Shown: one piece after another, positions 1-9,654 of the stretch
How the letters are laid out: each line of letters starts with the position of its first letter
Numbering within the stretch: position 1 is the stretch's first letter
DNA from: Pseudonocardia sp. T1-2H
Lineage (GTDB): Bacteria > Actinomycetota > Actinomycetes > Mycobacteriales > Pseudonocardiaceae
Assembly: GCF_038039215.1 (NCBI RefSeq)
Contig: NZ_JBBPCL010000001.1
Coordinates: 4,402,001 to 4,466,000, forward strand
Length of the DNA stretch: 64,000 nucleotides
Direction: 5' to 3'
Notes under the pieces: model-generated
Told to the model about the DNA's origin: nothing
Database searches by the model: none
The model's input: only the letters and a program-made list of their open reading frames with translations
Translations under genes and position numbers: made by a program

Positions 1-1
1 C

Positions 2-280
2 GCCGACCAAGCACGCGACGAGCTCTGCAGCGCCACCTTCATGCTGAAACTCCTGCCCGGCTACGACGGCGAACCACGCATTAGCGAGCTCGTCCGCACC
101 CAGATCAAGGACATCACGGTCAAGGGCGCCTGGACCGGTCCCGCCCGGCTCCAGCTCTTTCACCACGCCCTGGCACCCCTGGCCGACCTACCCGTCCTGG
201 ACGTCCTCGCCGCCAGCCACGTCCTCACCGATCTCACCCTGGGCCCCGCCGACGTCGTCCACGACTACCTCACCCACTGA
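2..280 (+). CDS. Acetoacetate decarboxylase family protein (3' end only)
   Basis: Only the last 92 codons are in the window. The frame is already open at base 2, so the start lies off the left edge. The visible part ('GEPRISELVRTQIKD', then 'WTGPARLQLF' and a hydrophobic 'LADLPVLDVLAASHVLTDL') matches the C-terminal beta-barrel half of the acetoacetate decarboxylase family, which decarboxylates acetoacetate or related beta-keto acids. The catalytic lysine would be in the missing part and cannot be checked. It ends 34 bases before a dehydrogenase on the same strand, so the two are probably co-transcribed and act on beta-keto or beta-hydroxy acids. Confidence 0.72.
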   Translation, partial: ADQARDELCSATFMLKLLPGYDGEPRISELVRTQIKDITVKGAWTGPARLQLFHHALAPLADLPVLDVLAASHVLTDLTLGPADVVHDYLTH

Positions 281-314
281 GTCCGCCCCGGCCGCACACC
301 ACCAGGAGCCCACC

Positions 315-1295
315 GTGACCGACACCTCCGCCGCACCGCGCGGCCCCCTGGACGACTACCGGAACGTCAGTGTGATCGGCGCCGGAGTGATCGGAGCATC
401 GTGGGCCGCCCTGTTCCTCGCCCGAGGCCTGACCGTCACCGTGACCGACCCACGACCCGACGCCGAGAAGCAACTACACGATCAGGTGCACGACACCCTC
501 CCCGTCCTGCGTGCACTTGGCCTGCCTGTCACAGACCTCACCCGCAACCTGCGGTTCGAGACCGACCTCGACAAAGCCGTCGTGGACGCCGACGCCGTGC
601 AGGAGAACGGTCCCGAGCAGCTGGACTTCAAACAACGCATCTTCGCCCGGATCGAAGAGGCCACCCGCCCCGATACGCTGCTACTCAGCTCCACCTCCGG
701 CATCCGCGCGACCCGGATCGCCGAGGCGATGAAGCAGCCCGGCCGGCTCGTCGTCGGCCACCCGTTCAACCCGCCGCACCTGATCCCGCTGGTCGAGGTC
801 GTCCCCGGGGAGAGGACGGACCCGGCTGTCGTAAGGCGCGCTGTCGCCTTCTACACTGCGCTCGGCAAGAAGCCACAGGTCCTGCACAAAGAAGCACCAG
901 GGTTCGTCGCCAACCGACTGCAGGCCGCACTCTTCCGGGAGGCAGTCCACCTAGTCGCTCAAGGCGTGGTGACCGAGCAGGAGCTCGACTCCGTCGTCAC
1001 CTCGTCGATCGGTTTGCGCTGGGCCGTCGCCGGCCCCTTCCGCACCTTCCAGCTCGGCGGTGGCCCCGGTGGCCTTCCGTACTTCCTGAAACACCTCGGC
1101 CCGGGCCTCGAGAGCCTCTGGCAAGACCTCGGTTCCCCCCGCCTGGACCAACCCACCGTCGAACTGCTCGGCGAGCAGGCCCGCGGTGACGAATCGATCG
1201 CTGTTCTGGCAGCCGAACGAGATCAGGCACAGATCAAGCTGATGCAAGCCCTGGGGCAGACGCCGCCGGACGACCTCGCGCCGGCGACGCGCTGA
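315..1295 (+). CDS. 3-hydroxyacyl-CoA / L-carnitine dehydrogenase family protein
   Basis: This 326-residue NAD-dependent dehydrogenase starts at GTG, with 'aggag' seven bases upstream. The N-terminal Rossmann domain shows 'GAGVIGASW' near residues 22-30. The active-site segment 'GHPFNPPHLIPLVEVV' is typical of the L-carnitine dehydrogenase / lambda-crystallin branch of the 3-hydroxyacyl-CoA dehydrogenases. The C-terminal helical dimerisation domain follows ('PGFVANRLQAALFREA'). It would oxidise a 3-hydroxy acid, a 3-hydroxyacyl-CoA or carnitine to the 3-keto form. The acetoacetate decarboxylase relative upstream suggests that the keto product is decarboxylated next. The exact substrate cannot be told from sequence. 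Confidence 0.85.
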   Translation: MTDTSAAPRGPLDDYRNVSVIGAGVIGASWAALFLARGLTVTVTDPRPDAEKQLHDQVHDTLPVLRALGLPVTDLTRNLRFETDLDKAVVDADAVQENGPEQLDFKQRIFARIEEATRPDTLLLSSTSGIRATRIAEAMKQPGRLVVGHPFNPPHLIPLVEVVPGERTDPAVVRRAVAFYTALGKKPQVLHKEAPGFVANRLQAALFREAVHLVAQGVVTEQELDSVVTSSIGLRWAVAGPFRTFQLGGGPGGLPYFLKHLGPGLESLWQDLGSPRLDQPTVELLGEQARGDESIAVLAAERDQAQIKLMQALGQTPPDDLAPATR

Positions 1296-1365
1296 CCTAT
1301 CGGCCGATCACCCGCCGACGGCCGCGACCGGCAACCGTGGTTCCCGGTGCCGGGATGAAGGGTCG

Positions 1366-2628
1366 TTACGTCTGGACGGGTCGCAGCACCACGGATCCGA
1401 GGCAGTGGCAGACCCGCAGCGCCAGTTCCACGTCCCCGCGTCGGTCCTGGCTCGGGCGGCCGAGCGCTACCTGCGCCTTGCGGATCCGATACCGGACGGT
1501 GTTCTTGTGCAGCGTCAGGCGTTCCCCTGCGGCCACATAGCTGCCCTTCGAAGTCAGGAAGACCCGCAGCGTCTCGCGGAGTCGTTCGCTGGGCTCGTCG
1601 TCTGTGGCCAGCGCGCCGAGAACGAGCCACACCCAGCCACGGGTGGCGTCGAGATCGGCGCACAGCAGGGCGACCGGGCCGACCTCGGCAAAGCTGGTGA
1701 CCTGTACGCCCGGGCGTGCCGCGACGGCGACGTCCTGCGCCCGCAGCGCCTGCTGGTGGGTCTGCCGGAAGCCGTCGACGCCGGCCGCAGGCTCGCCGAC
1801 GGCGACACGCGCCGTCGAATCCTGGGCCGCGACGGGTTCGGCCAGCCGCTCCCACGCGAGGTCCGTGCGGCTGCCCATGGACAACCACGACCAGGCCACC
1901 GACTCATCGAACGGCACGAACAACGGCTTGCCCGGACAACCCAGCTCGTCGGCGAGAACCGTGGTGAGCCGGTCGAGCCTGGTCAGCCCTTCGCCGCCCG
2001 GCGTCGCTTCGGGCATCCAGGAGATCAGGCCCATGTGGTGTTGACGCAGCCGATAGCCCAGCGCCGCCTCCGTCCGATCGAGGTCGACCCGTTCCTGGTC
2101 CAGCAGCGCCCGCACCCGGACGGCCCGCACCGCGCCCTGGGTCAACAACCATCGGTCCCGCTCGTGCTGGTACGCCGAGATCATCTGTTCGGAGATCCGG
2201 TCGATGTAGCCGAAGCTCTGATCGAGCAGGCGGCGGATGACCGCCCGGACGACCGCGGGGTCATCGGTCTGCTGCGGGACCTCGTCCAGGCACCACTGCA
2301 GGAACCGGGCGTGACCGACGCGGTAGGCCCGGACCAGGGCGTGCAGCGGGATGCCGCGCTGGGCGACGCGCCGGGCGTACTCGACCGCGGCCGCAGGAGC
2401 GTCGAGGGTGTCCAGCGCCATCCCGTGTTCGAGGACGTCAAGGATGGTGGCCACGTTGGCCTCGACGCTGGCGGAGAGCAGGCTCACGAGAGCGTCGTCG
2501 CCGTTGAGCTCGGGGATGTCGTCGACCAGGCGCTGCCAGAGGTCGTGACTGACCTCGACGAGCCGCAGGCTCACGGCCGCCATCGCGGCCGAGACCTGCC
2601 GGTCGATGGGATGGCCGGCGCCGTCCAC
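1366..2628 (-). CDS. PucR/CdaR-family transcriptional regulator
   Basis: The protein has 420 residues from a GTG start; an ATG about 16 codons in is an alternative. The N-terminal half is helical, the middle resembles the GGDEF-like domain of PucR/CdaR regulators, and the C-terminus carries the PucR helix-turn-helix: 'LRVFLTSKGSYVAAGERL' followed by 'LHKNTVRYRIRKAQ'. This family senses metabolites such as purine-degradation products or sugar acids. It faces away from the dehydrogenase gene, with both ends converging at about 1300-1366, and no other regulator lies within 7 kb. It may control the acetate transporter gene to its right, but that is only positional inference. Confidence 0.85.
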   Translation of the reverse strand: MDGAGHPIDRQVSAAMAAVSLRLVEVSHDLWQRLVDDIPELNGDDALVSLLSASVEANVATILDVLEHGMALDTLDAPAAAVEYARRVAQRGIPLHALVRAYRVGHARFLQWCLDEVPQQTDDPAVVRAVIRRLLDQSFGYIDRISEQMISAYQHERDRWLLTQGAVRAVRVRALLDQERVDLDRTEAALGYRLRQHHMGLISWMPEATPGGEGLTRLDRLTTVLADELGCPGKPLFVPFDESVAWSWLSMGSRTDLAWERLAEPVAAQDSTARVAVGEPAAGVDGFRQTHQQALRAQDVAVAARPGVQVTSFAEVGPVALLCADLDATRGWVWLVLGALATDDEPSERLRETLRVFLTSKGSYVAAGERLTLHKNTVRYRIRKAQVALGRPSQDRRGDVELALRVCHCLGSVVLRPVQT

Positions 2629-3086
2629 CGGACCATCCTAGGGCCGTTGGCCTGCACTCGGACCTGCTGCGCGCGGCGAACCGACGCCGGATCGCCGGCC
2701 GGGCCGGCGCGGCCGAGACGGACCAGATGCTCTCCACCTACATCGTCGAAGTGGGGCCTCTGGCGACGTCCACCGAGTGACGGACCACAGGCGACGCTGC
2801 GGGCACATGTTCGGGTCAACCGAGAAGCGACTGTGGCATTCGGCCCCGAGCTCCGCGGTGCGCCGTGAAAGGGGTGGAGAAGACGGGTCCTCACCCCATC
2901 CGTTCCAGCACGGGCCGCATCGGCGGCGCGGCGGTGAGTCGAGGTCGGACCGGAACGTCGTCGGCAGCATGCGTACTGGAACTCTCGACGCCGGACTGCT
3001 GGGCGCTACCTCGACACTGTCATTTCGTGGCGCCGCGGCGCGGACGCCGTCGAGGAGCTGCGAGGGTGCTCAGTGCTCCGGGGGGC
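2629..3086. other. Intergenic stretch without a supported gene
   Basis: About 460 bases separate the regulator start from the end of the acetate transporter gene. A short plus-strand frame ending in TGA at 2778-2780 reads like coding sequence ('LLRAANRRRIAGRAGAAE') but I cannot match it to a family and it has no start in place. It may be the tail of a lost gene. I see no RNA gene or clear terminator here. Confidence 0.4.
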
Positions 3087-3737
3087 CTACCGGGCCGCGG
3101 TCGGGAAGACCGGCAGCACCGGCTTCTTGAACGTCGCGTTGACGACCCCGGCGAACGAGGCGTACCAGGCCAGCACCGCGGTGAGGATGCCGAAGTAACC
3201 ACCGAGCCGACTGACCCCGGCCGCACCGGAGTACGCCCCGATGGTCAGCAGGACGAACGTCGCCAACAGAGCGATCAACACCGCGGCCACCGCGCCGGAC
3301 ACCCGGACCGAGGCGACCGTCATGTAGGCGGTGAAGATGGTCCAGGCCAGCAGGAACAATCCCGTCGCCGATGCCGCGTCGGCGGCAGGCAGCCCGGGGG
3401 CGATGAATTTGACGTAGGCGGCGAAGGACAGCCAGAACGCCCCGTAGGAGGAGAACGCCAACGCACCGAAGGTGTTGGCCTTGCGGAACTCCCACATTCC
3501 CGCGAGCAACTGGGCCAGCCCGCCGTAGAACAGCGCCAAGGGCAGCACCACCGGCTCGACGGACTTGGGTGCCAGCCCGGCGTTCACACAGCTGAGCACG
3601 AAGGTGGTCATCGCAAACGCGGCCAGCCCGAGCGGTCCGGGATCGGCGATATGGTCGACTGGGCTGTGTGGACGGACCTCGAGCGGCTCGGAAGCGGTGT
3701 CCTCGGAAGCGGGGCCTCCGGAGGCCGAGCGGGTCAT
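3087..3737 (-). CDS. satP: Acetate uptake transporter, GPR1/FUN34/SatP family
   Basis: The protein has 216 residues and six hydrophobic segments. The family signature near the first membrane helix reads 'DPGPLGLAAFAMTTFVLSCVN' in place of the usual NPAPLGL. The segment 'GGLAQLLAGMWEFRKANTFG' is also characteristic. Members import acetate or succinate with protons through a hexameric channel. The ATG is preceded by an 'aaggag'-type ribosome site. The gene fits the C2 theme of the window, where acetyl-CoA synthetase and its deacetylase lie at 57-60 kb. It is transcribed alone. Confidence 0.85.
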   Translation of the reverse strand: MTRSASGGPASEDTASEPLEVRPHSPVDHIADPGPLGLAAFAMTTFVLSCVNAGLAPKSVEPVVLPLALFYGGLAQLLAGMWEFRKANTFGALAFSSYGAFWLSFAAYVKFIAPGLPAADAASATGLFLLAWTIFTAYMTVASVRVSGAVAAVLIALLATFVLLTIGAYSGAAGVSRLGGYFGILTAVLAWYASFAGVVNATFKKPVLPVFPTAAR

Positions 3738-3816
3738 GATCTACTCCTTCCGATCGATGCTCCTGACAGGAGGCATCGGGACCATTCCTTCGCACGGGGT
3801 ACCCCGACGGAGGGTT

Positions 3817-4197
3817 GTGACCACCAGCTGCCCTCGCGAGGCCTTGCTCGCGGACATCGACGCGCGGAAGACGGTCGTGCTAGCCGTTCTCGACGAGCTC
3901 GGCCGCAGTGCGGACGAGCTGTCCGCGTTGTCCGCGATTCCGGTCAAGAAGGTCCGGGCCCTGCTGCGCACCCAGCGCCGCAGCACCTCGGCGCCAGCCG
4001 AACCGGCCGTCCCGGCGGTGGTGACGAGGGACAGCCGAGACAGCCTTTCCCCGAGTCGGGCAGGGCCTCCGCGCGTCCCCGTCCGGACCTGCAGGCCGCG
4101 GACGGGCGTCGGTTCGCAGGCCGCGGCCGGCCCAACGACGACACCGGCAGGCGGGAAGGCGGCCACCGCGCGGTGGCCGCCGTCCTCGGCTGCGTAG
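3817..4197 (+). CDS. Small hypothetical protein, basic C-terminus
   Basis: This is a possible 126-residue protein from GTG, with 'ggagg' four bases upstream. The first 50 residues look like a helical nucleic-acid-binding module ('RKTVVLAVLDELGRSADEL' then 'AIPVKKVRALLRTQRR'). The rest is Pro/Ala/Arg-rich and could be non-coding read-through. I recognise no family. It is divergent from the acetate transporter. The helical part is the main argument for a real gene. Confidence 0.35.
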   Translation: MTTSCPREALLADIDARKTVVLAVLDELGRSADELSALSAIPVKKVRALLRTQRRSTSAPAEPAVPAVVTRDSRDSLSPSRAGPPRVPVRTCRPRTGVGSQAAAGPTTTPAGGKAATARWPPSSAA

Positions 4198-4614
4198 TCA
4201 CCGCAGGGGCCCGCCAGCTCGAGGGCGAGTTCGCGCTCCTCCTCTCGGGCCCCGCTCCTGGGACCGGCGCTGCAGTACCGCCGTGGTCGCCGGCTCGATG
4301 CCCAGACGCTCGAAGGCGAGGCGAGCCGTTCGCTCACCGTCCACCCGGGCCTCGAGCGCAGCCCCGCTGATCCTCTCCTCGGCGGAGCAGATCGAGCACT
4401 GCGACTCGTCCATTCCGCACTCGCGGGTGTGATCGTCGGTTTCACGGCTTCGGGCGCAGCCGCTCGGCCAGCCGTGCGGTCTCCTGCACCACGGCGACCG
4501 GGGTCAGGGACCGCAGCTCCTCGGGGTCCGCGCCGATCGATCCGGACCGCCGGCGCGCGTAGAGGATGCGGCGACGCGGCCGGACCGCTCGGGCCCGGCC
4601 GCACTCGCCCTCCG
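4198..4614. other. Unresolved stretch with two short gene-like frames
   Basis: Two minus-strand frames look partly protein-like. One, at about 4198-4413, begins 'MDESQCSICSAEERISGAAL'. The other ends at TGA 4442-4444 and reads 'SLTPVAVVQETARLAERLR'. Neither has a convincing ribosome site or a recognisable family, and the second has no start. They may be ends of decayed genes at the edge of the copper operon. Confidence 0.3.
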
Positions 4615-5085
4615 CTACAGCGCCGTACCGCGCACCGCGCGCTCCGCGCGCAGCCCCGACCGGCGTCCGCCGACCAGCCCGAACCCGTACGCGGCCGCGA
4701 TGTAGGCGGCGACCAGGAGATCCCAGCTCACGCAGGAGACCGGGTAGGCCTCGGGCGTGAAGGAGCGGCCCGGGCCGACGTGGTGCAGCAGCATGTCCCA
4801 CACCGGGTGCAGGGCCCACCCCGCCGCGAGCCACATCGGGGAGCGGCGGATGCCGAGCACACCCATCCCGCCGTAGATGGCGATGCCGACGACCTCGCCG
4901 ATCAGCCAGGCGGTGCCCGCGTCCGCGCGTGAGGCGAACATGAGGTAGAAGAAGGCGGCCGCCACCAGGACGAAGGCGAGCCAGACGCGCCCGATGACGT
5001 CGTGGACGAAGCGGGACAGGACGAAGGCGACGAGGGACACGACGGCGCCGCCGATCGCGCCGTTGATGAGCCAGTCGAGTACCAC
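4615..5085 (-). CDS. Small integral membrane protein (DUF6010-like)
   Basis: The protein has 156 residues and four to five hydrophobic segments, including 'AFVLVAAAFFYLMFASR' and 'LIGEVVGIAIYGGMGVLGIR'. The conserved-looking polar stretch 'ALHPVWDMLLHH' lies between helices. Size and pattern resemble small actinobacterial DUF6010 membrane proteins, but I make that match from memory with low certainty. It starts 27 bases after the copA stop, so it is probably the last gene of the copper operon. The paired His residues could bind metal, which is inference. Confidence 0.6.
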   Translation of the reverse strand: MVLDWLINGAIGGAVVSLVAFVLSRFVHDVIGRVWLAFVLVAAAFFYLMFASRADAGTAWLIGEVVGIAIYGGMGVLGIRRSPMWLAAGWALHPVWDMLLHHVGPGRSFTPEAYPVSCVSWDLLVAAYIAAAYGFGLVGGRRSGLRAERAVRGTAL

Positions 5086-5112
5086 GGTGGTTCCTTCCAG
5101 GAGGGGGCCGGC

Positions 5113-8100
5113 TCAGCCGGCGGTGACGGTGAACGGGGCGGTGATGACGGAGCCGTCGGCGAGCCGGAACTGGGCCCACAGGCGGTATGTGCCGGGGGCG
5201 GCGAAGCGGGCGTGGAAGCCCAGCTCGGGGCCGAAGGTCTGGCCGGGCAGGGCGAACACCGGGTCGCCCTCGGCGTCCTCGACCTCGGCGTGGCCGTGGG
5301 CGAAGGCGCCGCCATCGGCGCGCAGGGACACGACGTGCCCGGCGGCGGCGAGGTAGGGCTGCAGGTCGTCGACGGGGCGCCCGGTGGCGGCGTCGGCGAA
5401 GGCGAAGCGGAACTCGCTCTCCTCCCCGGCGCGGGAGTCGCCGCGCAGGGTGACCCGCACCCCGGCGACGACCACCTCCCGTGGCCCCTCGAGCACGGGC
5501 TCGGCGGCCGGGGCCGGTCCGGCGACGACGACCTCGTGCGCGTCGACGACGTCGTTCATCTCGCCCTGCCGGCGGAACTCGGTGTGGATCGCGTACCGGC
5601 CCGGGGTCGGGAACACCACGTCGACGGCGAGCTCGCCGGGACGGCCGGTGGGCTCGGGGTGGACGTGCGCGAACGTGGCGAGGTCGGCGCGGGTCGCGAT
5701 GAGGTGCATCCACGCCTGGTGGCTGCGGACGACGTCCTCGACGGGCGCGCCGTCGGCGGTCCGGGCGGTCGCCACGACCCGGGTGGGCTCACCGGGGCGG
5801 GCGTCGGCGGGGACCTGCAGGTCGACCCGCAGGCCGGCGTCGTGCGCGTCGACCGGGTCGACGTCGGTGGTCATCATGACCGACATCGCGGTGCGCATCG
5901 GCATGCCCGTGCTCTGCATCCAGGCCAACACGCCGTTCATGCCGCGCTGGGCGAAATCGGCGCGGGACAGCGCGGTCAGCCCGGCTCCGACGGCGAGCGC
6001 GACGGCCGCGACGGCGAGCAGGTAGCCGTAGTCGGCCAGCCGCGTGCGCAGCGGCGGGCGCAGGATCTCCGCGATCCCGGCGGGCGGTGCGAACCGGCGC
6101 AGCCGCAGCGCGTTGCTGACCACGCTGACCGAGCTCATCGCCATCGCCGCGGCGGCGAGGACCGGGTCGAGCAGCAGGCCGTCCCACCAGTACAGCGCGC
6201 CGGCCGCGACGGGGACGAGCGCGAGGTTGTAGCCGAACGCCCAGCCCAGGCCCTGCCTGATCGTGCGCACGGTGCGGCGGGCCAGCGCGATCGCGGAGAC
6301 GATGCCGCGCAGGTCGCCGCCGACCAGGGTGATGTCGGAGGCGGCGATGGCGACGTCGCTGCCGGTGCCGATCGCGATGCCGAGGTCGGCCTGCGCCAGG
6401 GCGGGGGCGTCGTTGATGCCGTCGCCGACCATGGCCACGACGTGCCCGTCGCGCTGCAGCGCGGCGACCCGCGCGGCCTTCTGGTCGGGCAGCACCTCGG
6501 CGATCACGTGCTCGATGCCGACCTCGGCGGCGACCGCGGCCGCGGTGGCGGCGTTGTCGCCGGTCACCATCCACACCTGCAGCCCGAGGGCCTCGAGCTG
6601 GGCGACCACCTCGCCGGACTCGGGCTTGACCGGGTCGGCGACCACGACGAGCCCGGCCGCGGCGCCGTCGACCGCGACGAACATCGGGGTGCGGCCCGCC
6701 TCGCCGGCCGCGGTGGCGTCGTCAGCGAACGCGGTGACGTCGACGCCGTCGCCCGCCATCAGGGCGCGGTTGCCGGCGAGCACCCGTCGTCCCGCGATGG
6801 TGGCGGTGACCCCGTGCCCGGGCACGGCCTCGAAGGACTCCACGCGGGGCAGGCTCAGCCCGCGGTCGCGGGCGGCGGTGACGATCGCCTCGCCGAGCGG
6901 GTGCTCGCTGCCGATCTCGGCGGCCGCGACCAGCGCGAGCAGCTCGTCGGCCGCCCAGTCCTGGGTGCGGACGTCGGTGACGGTGGGCCGGCCGCGGGTG
7001 ATCGTGCCGGTCTTGTCCAGGACGACGGCGGTGAGCCGCCGCGTCTGCTCCAGCGCCTCCCCGGAGCCGATGAGGATCCCGAGCTCGGCGCCCTTGCCGG
7101 TGCCGACCATGACCGCGGTCGGGGTGGCGAGCCCGAGCGCGCAGGGACAAGCGATGATCAACACGGCGATCGCGGTGCCGATCGCGAGGGTCAGCCGGCC
7201 GGTGTCCGGGCCGAACGCCGACCACCCGGCGAAGGTCGCGGCGGCGAGCACCAGCACGGCGGGGACGAACCAGCCGGAGACCCGGTCGGCGAGCTGCTGC
7301 ATCGGCGCCTTCGCGCCCTGGGCCTCGGACACCAGCCGCACGATCTGGGCGAGCGTGGTGTCCTGCCCGACGGCGGTGGCGCGCATCACGATCGAGCCGG
7401 TGCGGTTGAGGGTGGCGCCGATGGCCCGGTCGCCCACGACCTTCTCCACCGGCAGGCTCTCGCCGGTCAGCATGCTTTCGTCGACGGTGGTGGCGCCGTC
7501 GGTGACGACCCCGTCGACGGGCACCTTCTCGCCGGGCCGGACCCGGACCAGGTCGCCGACCACCACCTCGTCGACCGGGATGTCGACCTCGTCGCCGTCA
7601 CGCAGCACCCGCGCGGTCTTCGGCGCGAGGCCGACCAGCGCGGTGACGGCCGCGGTGGTCCGCTTCTTCGCCCGGGCCTCCAGCCAGCGCCCGAGCAGCA
7701 CCAGCGCGATGATCACCAGCGAGGTCTCGTAGTAGACGTGCAGCGGCAGCCCCCACCGCTCCGCCGCAGCGGGCCACAGGGTGACGAACGCGCTGTAGCC
7801 GTAGGCGACAGAGGTGCCGAGGGCCACGAGGGTGTTCATGTTCGTGGCGCGGTGCCGGGCAGCGGCCCACGCCGCGGCGTACACCGCCCGGCCCGCCCAG
7901 AACTGCACGACGGTGGCGACGACGAGGATGGCCGGCATCAGCCAGTCCATGGCGTCGATCGGCAGCGGGACGTACATCAGCACCATCAGCCCGAGCCCCG
8001 CGGCCAGGGCGACCTGCCAGCGGCGGGCGAGCCCGGCGAGCTCGGCGTCGCGGTCGTCGCCGTCGTCGGGCTGGGCCGGGCGCTCGGCACGGGGAGCGGG

Positions 8101-8328
8101 TCCGCGGACGGTGCCGGTGTACCCGGCGGCCGCGACCGCGGTGGTGAGCTGCGCCGGCGTGACGAGGGCGGGGTCGTAGTCGACGGTGGCGACCTCGGTG
8201 GCGAGGTTGACCTGCGCGTCGGCGACGCCGTCGACCCGGCTCAGGGCCTTCTCCACGCGGCGGACGCAGGAGGCGCAGGTCATGCCGCCGATGTCGAGGG
8301 TGCATGTGGTGAGGGCGGGGGCGGTCAC
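5113..8328 (-). CDS. copA: Copper-translocating P1B-type ATPase with fused C-terminal His/Met-rich domains
   Basis: The protein has 1,071 residues. I start it at GTG 8328, which overlaps the stop of the upstream gene (GTGA); the frame is open further upstream but that part is not protein-like. An HMA domain has the C18-x-x-C21 motif ('GMTCASC'). The membrane copper motif is C394-P-C396, the phosphorylated Asp is D438 in 'DKTGT', and the hinge is 'GDGIND' at 635-640. After the usual last helices there is an additional hydrophobic segment at about 766-787. About 255 further residues follow, with two repeats carrying 'FAHVHP' and 'FAHGH' and ending '[10 protein letters not shown]'. These resemble secreted copper-resistance domains. 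It exports Cu(I). The fusion is unusual. Confidence 0.93.
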   Translation of the reverse strand: MTAPALTTCTLDIGGMTCASCVRRVEKALSRVDGVADAQVNLATEVATVDYDPALVTPAQLTTAVAAAGYTGTVRGPAPRAERPAQPDDGDDRDAELAGLARRWQVALAAGLGLMVLMYVPLPIDAMDWLMPAILVVATVVQFWAGRAVYAAAWAAARHRATNMNTLVALGTSVAYGYSAFVTLWPAAAERWGLPLHVYYETSLVIIALVLLGRWLEARAKKRTTAAVTALVGLAPKTARVLRDGDEVDIPVDEVVVGDLVRVRPGEKVPVDGVVTDGATTVDESMLTGESLPVEKVVGDRAIGATLNRTGSIVMRATAVGQDTTLAQIVRLVSEAQGAKAPMQQLADRVSGWFVPAVLVLAAATFAGWSAFGPDTGRLTLAIGTAIAVLIIACPCALGLATPTAVMVGTGKGAELGILIGSGEALEQTRRLTAVVLDKTGTITRGRPTVTDVRTQDWAADELLALVAAAEIGSEHPLGEAIVTAARDRGLSLPRVESFEAVPGHGVTATIAGRRVLAGNRALMAGDGVDVTAFADDATAAGEAGRTPMFVAVDGAAAGLVVVADPVKPESGEVVAQLEALGLQVWMVTGDNAATAAAVAAEVGIEHVIAEVLPDQKAARVAALQRDGHVVAMVGDGINDAPALAQADLGIAIGTGSDVAIAASDITLVGGDLRGIVSAIALARRTVRTIRQGLGWAFGYNLALVPVAAGALYWWDGLLLDPVLAAAAMAMSSVSVVSNALRLRRFAPPAGIAEILRPPLRTRLADYGYLLAVAAVALAVGAGLTALSRADFAQRGMNGVLAWMQSTGMPMRTAMSVMMTTDVDPVDAHDAGLRVDLQVPADARPGEPTRVVATARTADGAPVEDVVRSHQAWMHLIATRADLATFAHVHPEPTGRPGELAVDVVFPTPGRYAIHTEFRRQGEMNDVVDAHEVVVAGPAPAAEPVLEGPREVVVAGVRVTLRGDSRAGEESEFRFAFADAATGRPVDDLQPYLAAAGHVVSLRADGGAFAHGHAEVEDAEGDPVFALPGQTFGPELGFHARFAAPGTYRLWAQFRLADGSVITAPFTVTAG

Positions 8329-8750
8329 GACCGCACCTCGCAGTGGTGGCCGGTGTACTCGGCGCGGCGCAGCAGCATCGCGGCGGCCATCGCGGGCAGC
8401 ATCAGCACGTGCCCGCCGATCATCATCGTGCCGGTGGAGATCAGCCCGGCCCACATCGGCGGGAACAGCACGACGAACGGCAGGTACATCGAGGCGGCCA
8501 TCTCCAGCGTGGCCGGCCAGCCGTGGCCGCGGAACCGCATCCACGCGCACATGGCGATGGACATGTTCGTGGCCATGACCAGTGCCATCGGCTCGGGGGC
8601 GTGGAGGAACGCGGTCCAGCCGAGGGCGTCGCCGGCGAGGGACCACAGTGGTCCGAGGGCGACCATGCCGATCACCATCGCCACGACCATCTCCAGGTAG
8701 TGGCGGACGAAGTGGCCGGTCGGGGTGGTCGGGCGCAGCAGGGTCTTCAC
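8325..8750 (-). CDS. Met-rich four-helix membrane protein of the copper operon
   Basis: The protein has 141 residues from GTG, with 'aggag' seven bases upstream. Four hydrophobic segments are visible and they are rich in methionine, for example '[17 protein letters not shown]' and '[20 protein letters not shown]'. The C-terminus has '[10 protein letters not shown]'. I know similar small proteins beside actinobacterial copper ATPases, sometimes misannotated as flagellar FliP, but no function is established. The Met, His and Cys residues would suit Cu(I) handling in the membrane, which is inference. Its stop overlaps the copA start, implying translational coupling. Confidence 0.75.
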   Translation of the reverse strand: MKTLLRPTTPTGHFVRHYLEMVVAMVIGMVALGPLWSLAGDALGWTAFLHAPEPMALVMATNMSIAMCAWMRFRGHGWPATLEMAASMYLPFVVLFPPMWAGLISTGTMMIGGHVLMLPAMAAAMLLRRAEYTGHHCEVRS

Positions 8751-8797
8751 GGACAGGCTCCTGTTCGGGGGAGGGGTGATGTACGCGCGGCGGGTGG

Positions 8798-9031
8798 TCA
8801 CGCGGCGCGCGGAGAGGTCCGCCGGGACCCGGCGGCGGTGGTACGCAGGTCGGCGGTGATCCGGTCGGCGGCGTCGCGGCCGACGAGCCCGAGCAGCGCC
8901 GAGCCGCGGCTGGTCTGCCAGTGCCGGCCGATCGCGGAGAGGCCGGGGGCGGGGGTGAGGCCGCGCTCGTGCAGGTGCCATGCCACGGCCGGCCCGGCCC
9001 CGACCACGGCGACGTCCAGGACCGGGGTCAC
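8798..9031 (-). pseudogene. Flavin-dependent monooxygenase relic with an in-frame internal deletion
   Basis: The 77-residue frame starts at a GTG overlapping the copZ stop. It begins with the FAD-binding start of a flavin monooxygenase ('[11 protein letters not shown]', 'AWHLHERGL'). It then jumps directly to a segment typical of the C-terminus of the same family ('[20 protein letters not shown]'). The whole middle of a roughly 350-400-residue enzyme is missing, so the product cannot be an oxidoreductase. The frame stays open, so a short peptide may still be translated within the operon. Confidence 0.6.
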
Positions 9032-9228
9032 GGCGCGACCTGGTAGCCGGCGTCGGCGATGGCGGCGCGCACCTGCTCGGGTGCCGCCGCGCCGGACACG
9101 TGGACGGTCGTGGTGGCCAGGTCGACCTGGACGGCGGTGACCCCGGCGACGTCGCCGACGCTGCTCGAGATGGCGCGGACGCAGTGCTCGCAGGTCATGC
9201 CCGGCACCCGCAGCTGCAGTTCTCCCAC
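9028..9228 (-). CDS. copZ: Copper chaperone CopZ-like heavy-metal-associated domain protein
   Basis: The protein has 66 residues and a single HMA fold: 'GELQLRVPGMTCEHC' followed by 'VRAISSSVGDVAGV' and ending 'IADAGYQVAP'. The CxxC pair binds Cu(I) for delivery to the ATPase. I start it at GTG 9228, with 'gagagg' about seven bases upstream; the longer open frame upstream is not HMA-like. It is the first gene of the minus-strand copper operon. Its stop overlaps the next frame by GTGA. Confidence 0.88.
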   Translation of the reverse strand: MGELQLRVPGMTCEHCVRAISSSVGDVAGVTAVQVDLATTTVHVSGAAAPEQVRAAIADAGYQVAP

Positions 9229-9654
9229 GGGAGGTTCCTCTCTCCGGTGGCGGTCGCGGACCGACCGCCTGGGATCGAGGTTCAACGGGGGCGCTGTCCC
9301 GCCCCTGTCCCGGCGCTGTCCGGACGATCTCGTGCCGGACAGGCCGGGACAGGCCTAGCCGCCCTTGTCTTCCGTATCGTCACCGCGCCGGCGCCCCACC
9401 CGGCGATCTCGCCGCGGATCGGCAGCCAGTGGTAGGGGATGAATGCGGCGATCACTGCCACCCCGAGAGCAGGGATCACGAGGCCCAGCAGGGTTCCGGT
9501 GGCGATCCAGGCGAGGGCGAGCCGGCGTCGACCTTCCCGTTCCGCGAACAGGTTCCGACACCGCCCGAGTGTGCGGGACCGGAGGCCGCTGCACGCGCAG
9601 CCGAGCGGGTGCGTCGACCGCTCGAACCCGTTGCCTACGCACCGACCTGCAGGC
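9229..9654. other. Promoter region of the copper operon and a hydrophobic frame of unclear status
   Basis: The stretch lies upstream of copZ and downstream of the SARP gene. A minus-strand frame reads 'LALAWIATGTLLGLVIPALG' followed by 'VAVIAAFIPYHWLPIRG', a plausible membrane segment, but it has no usable start and its ends are not protein-like. It may be the remnant of a small membrane protein. I could not identify a copper operator with confidence. Confidence 0.35.

Noticed and set aside
5002..8700. A 1,232-codon open frame on the plus strand opposite copA
   Set aside because: It is a mirror of GC-rich codons of copA. Its product is Gly/Asp/Arg-rich without any domain, and copA has all P1B motifs.
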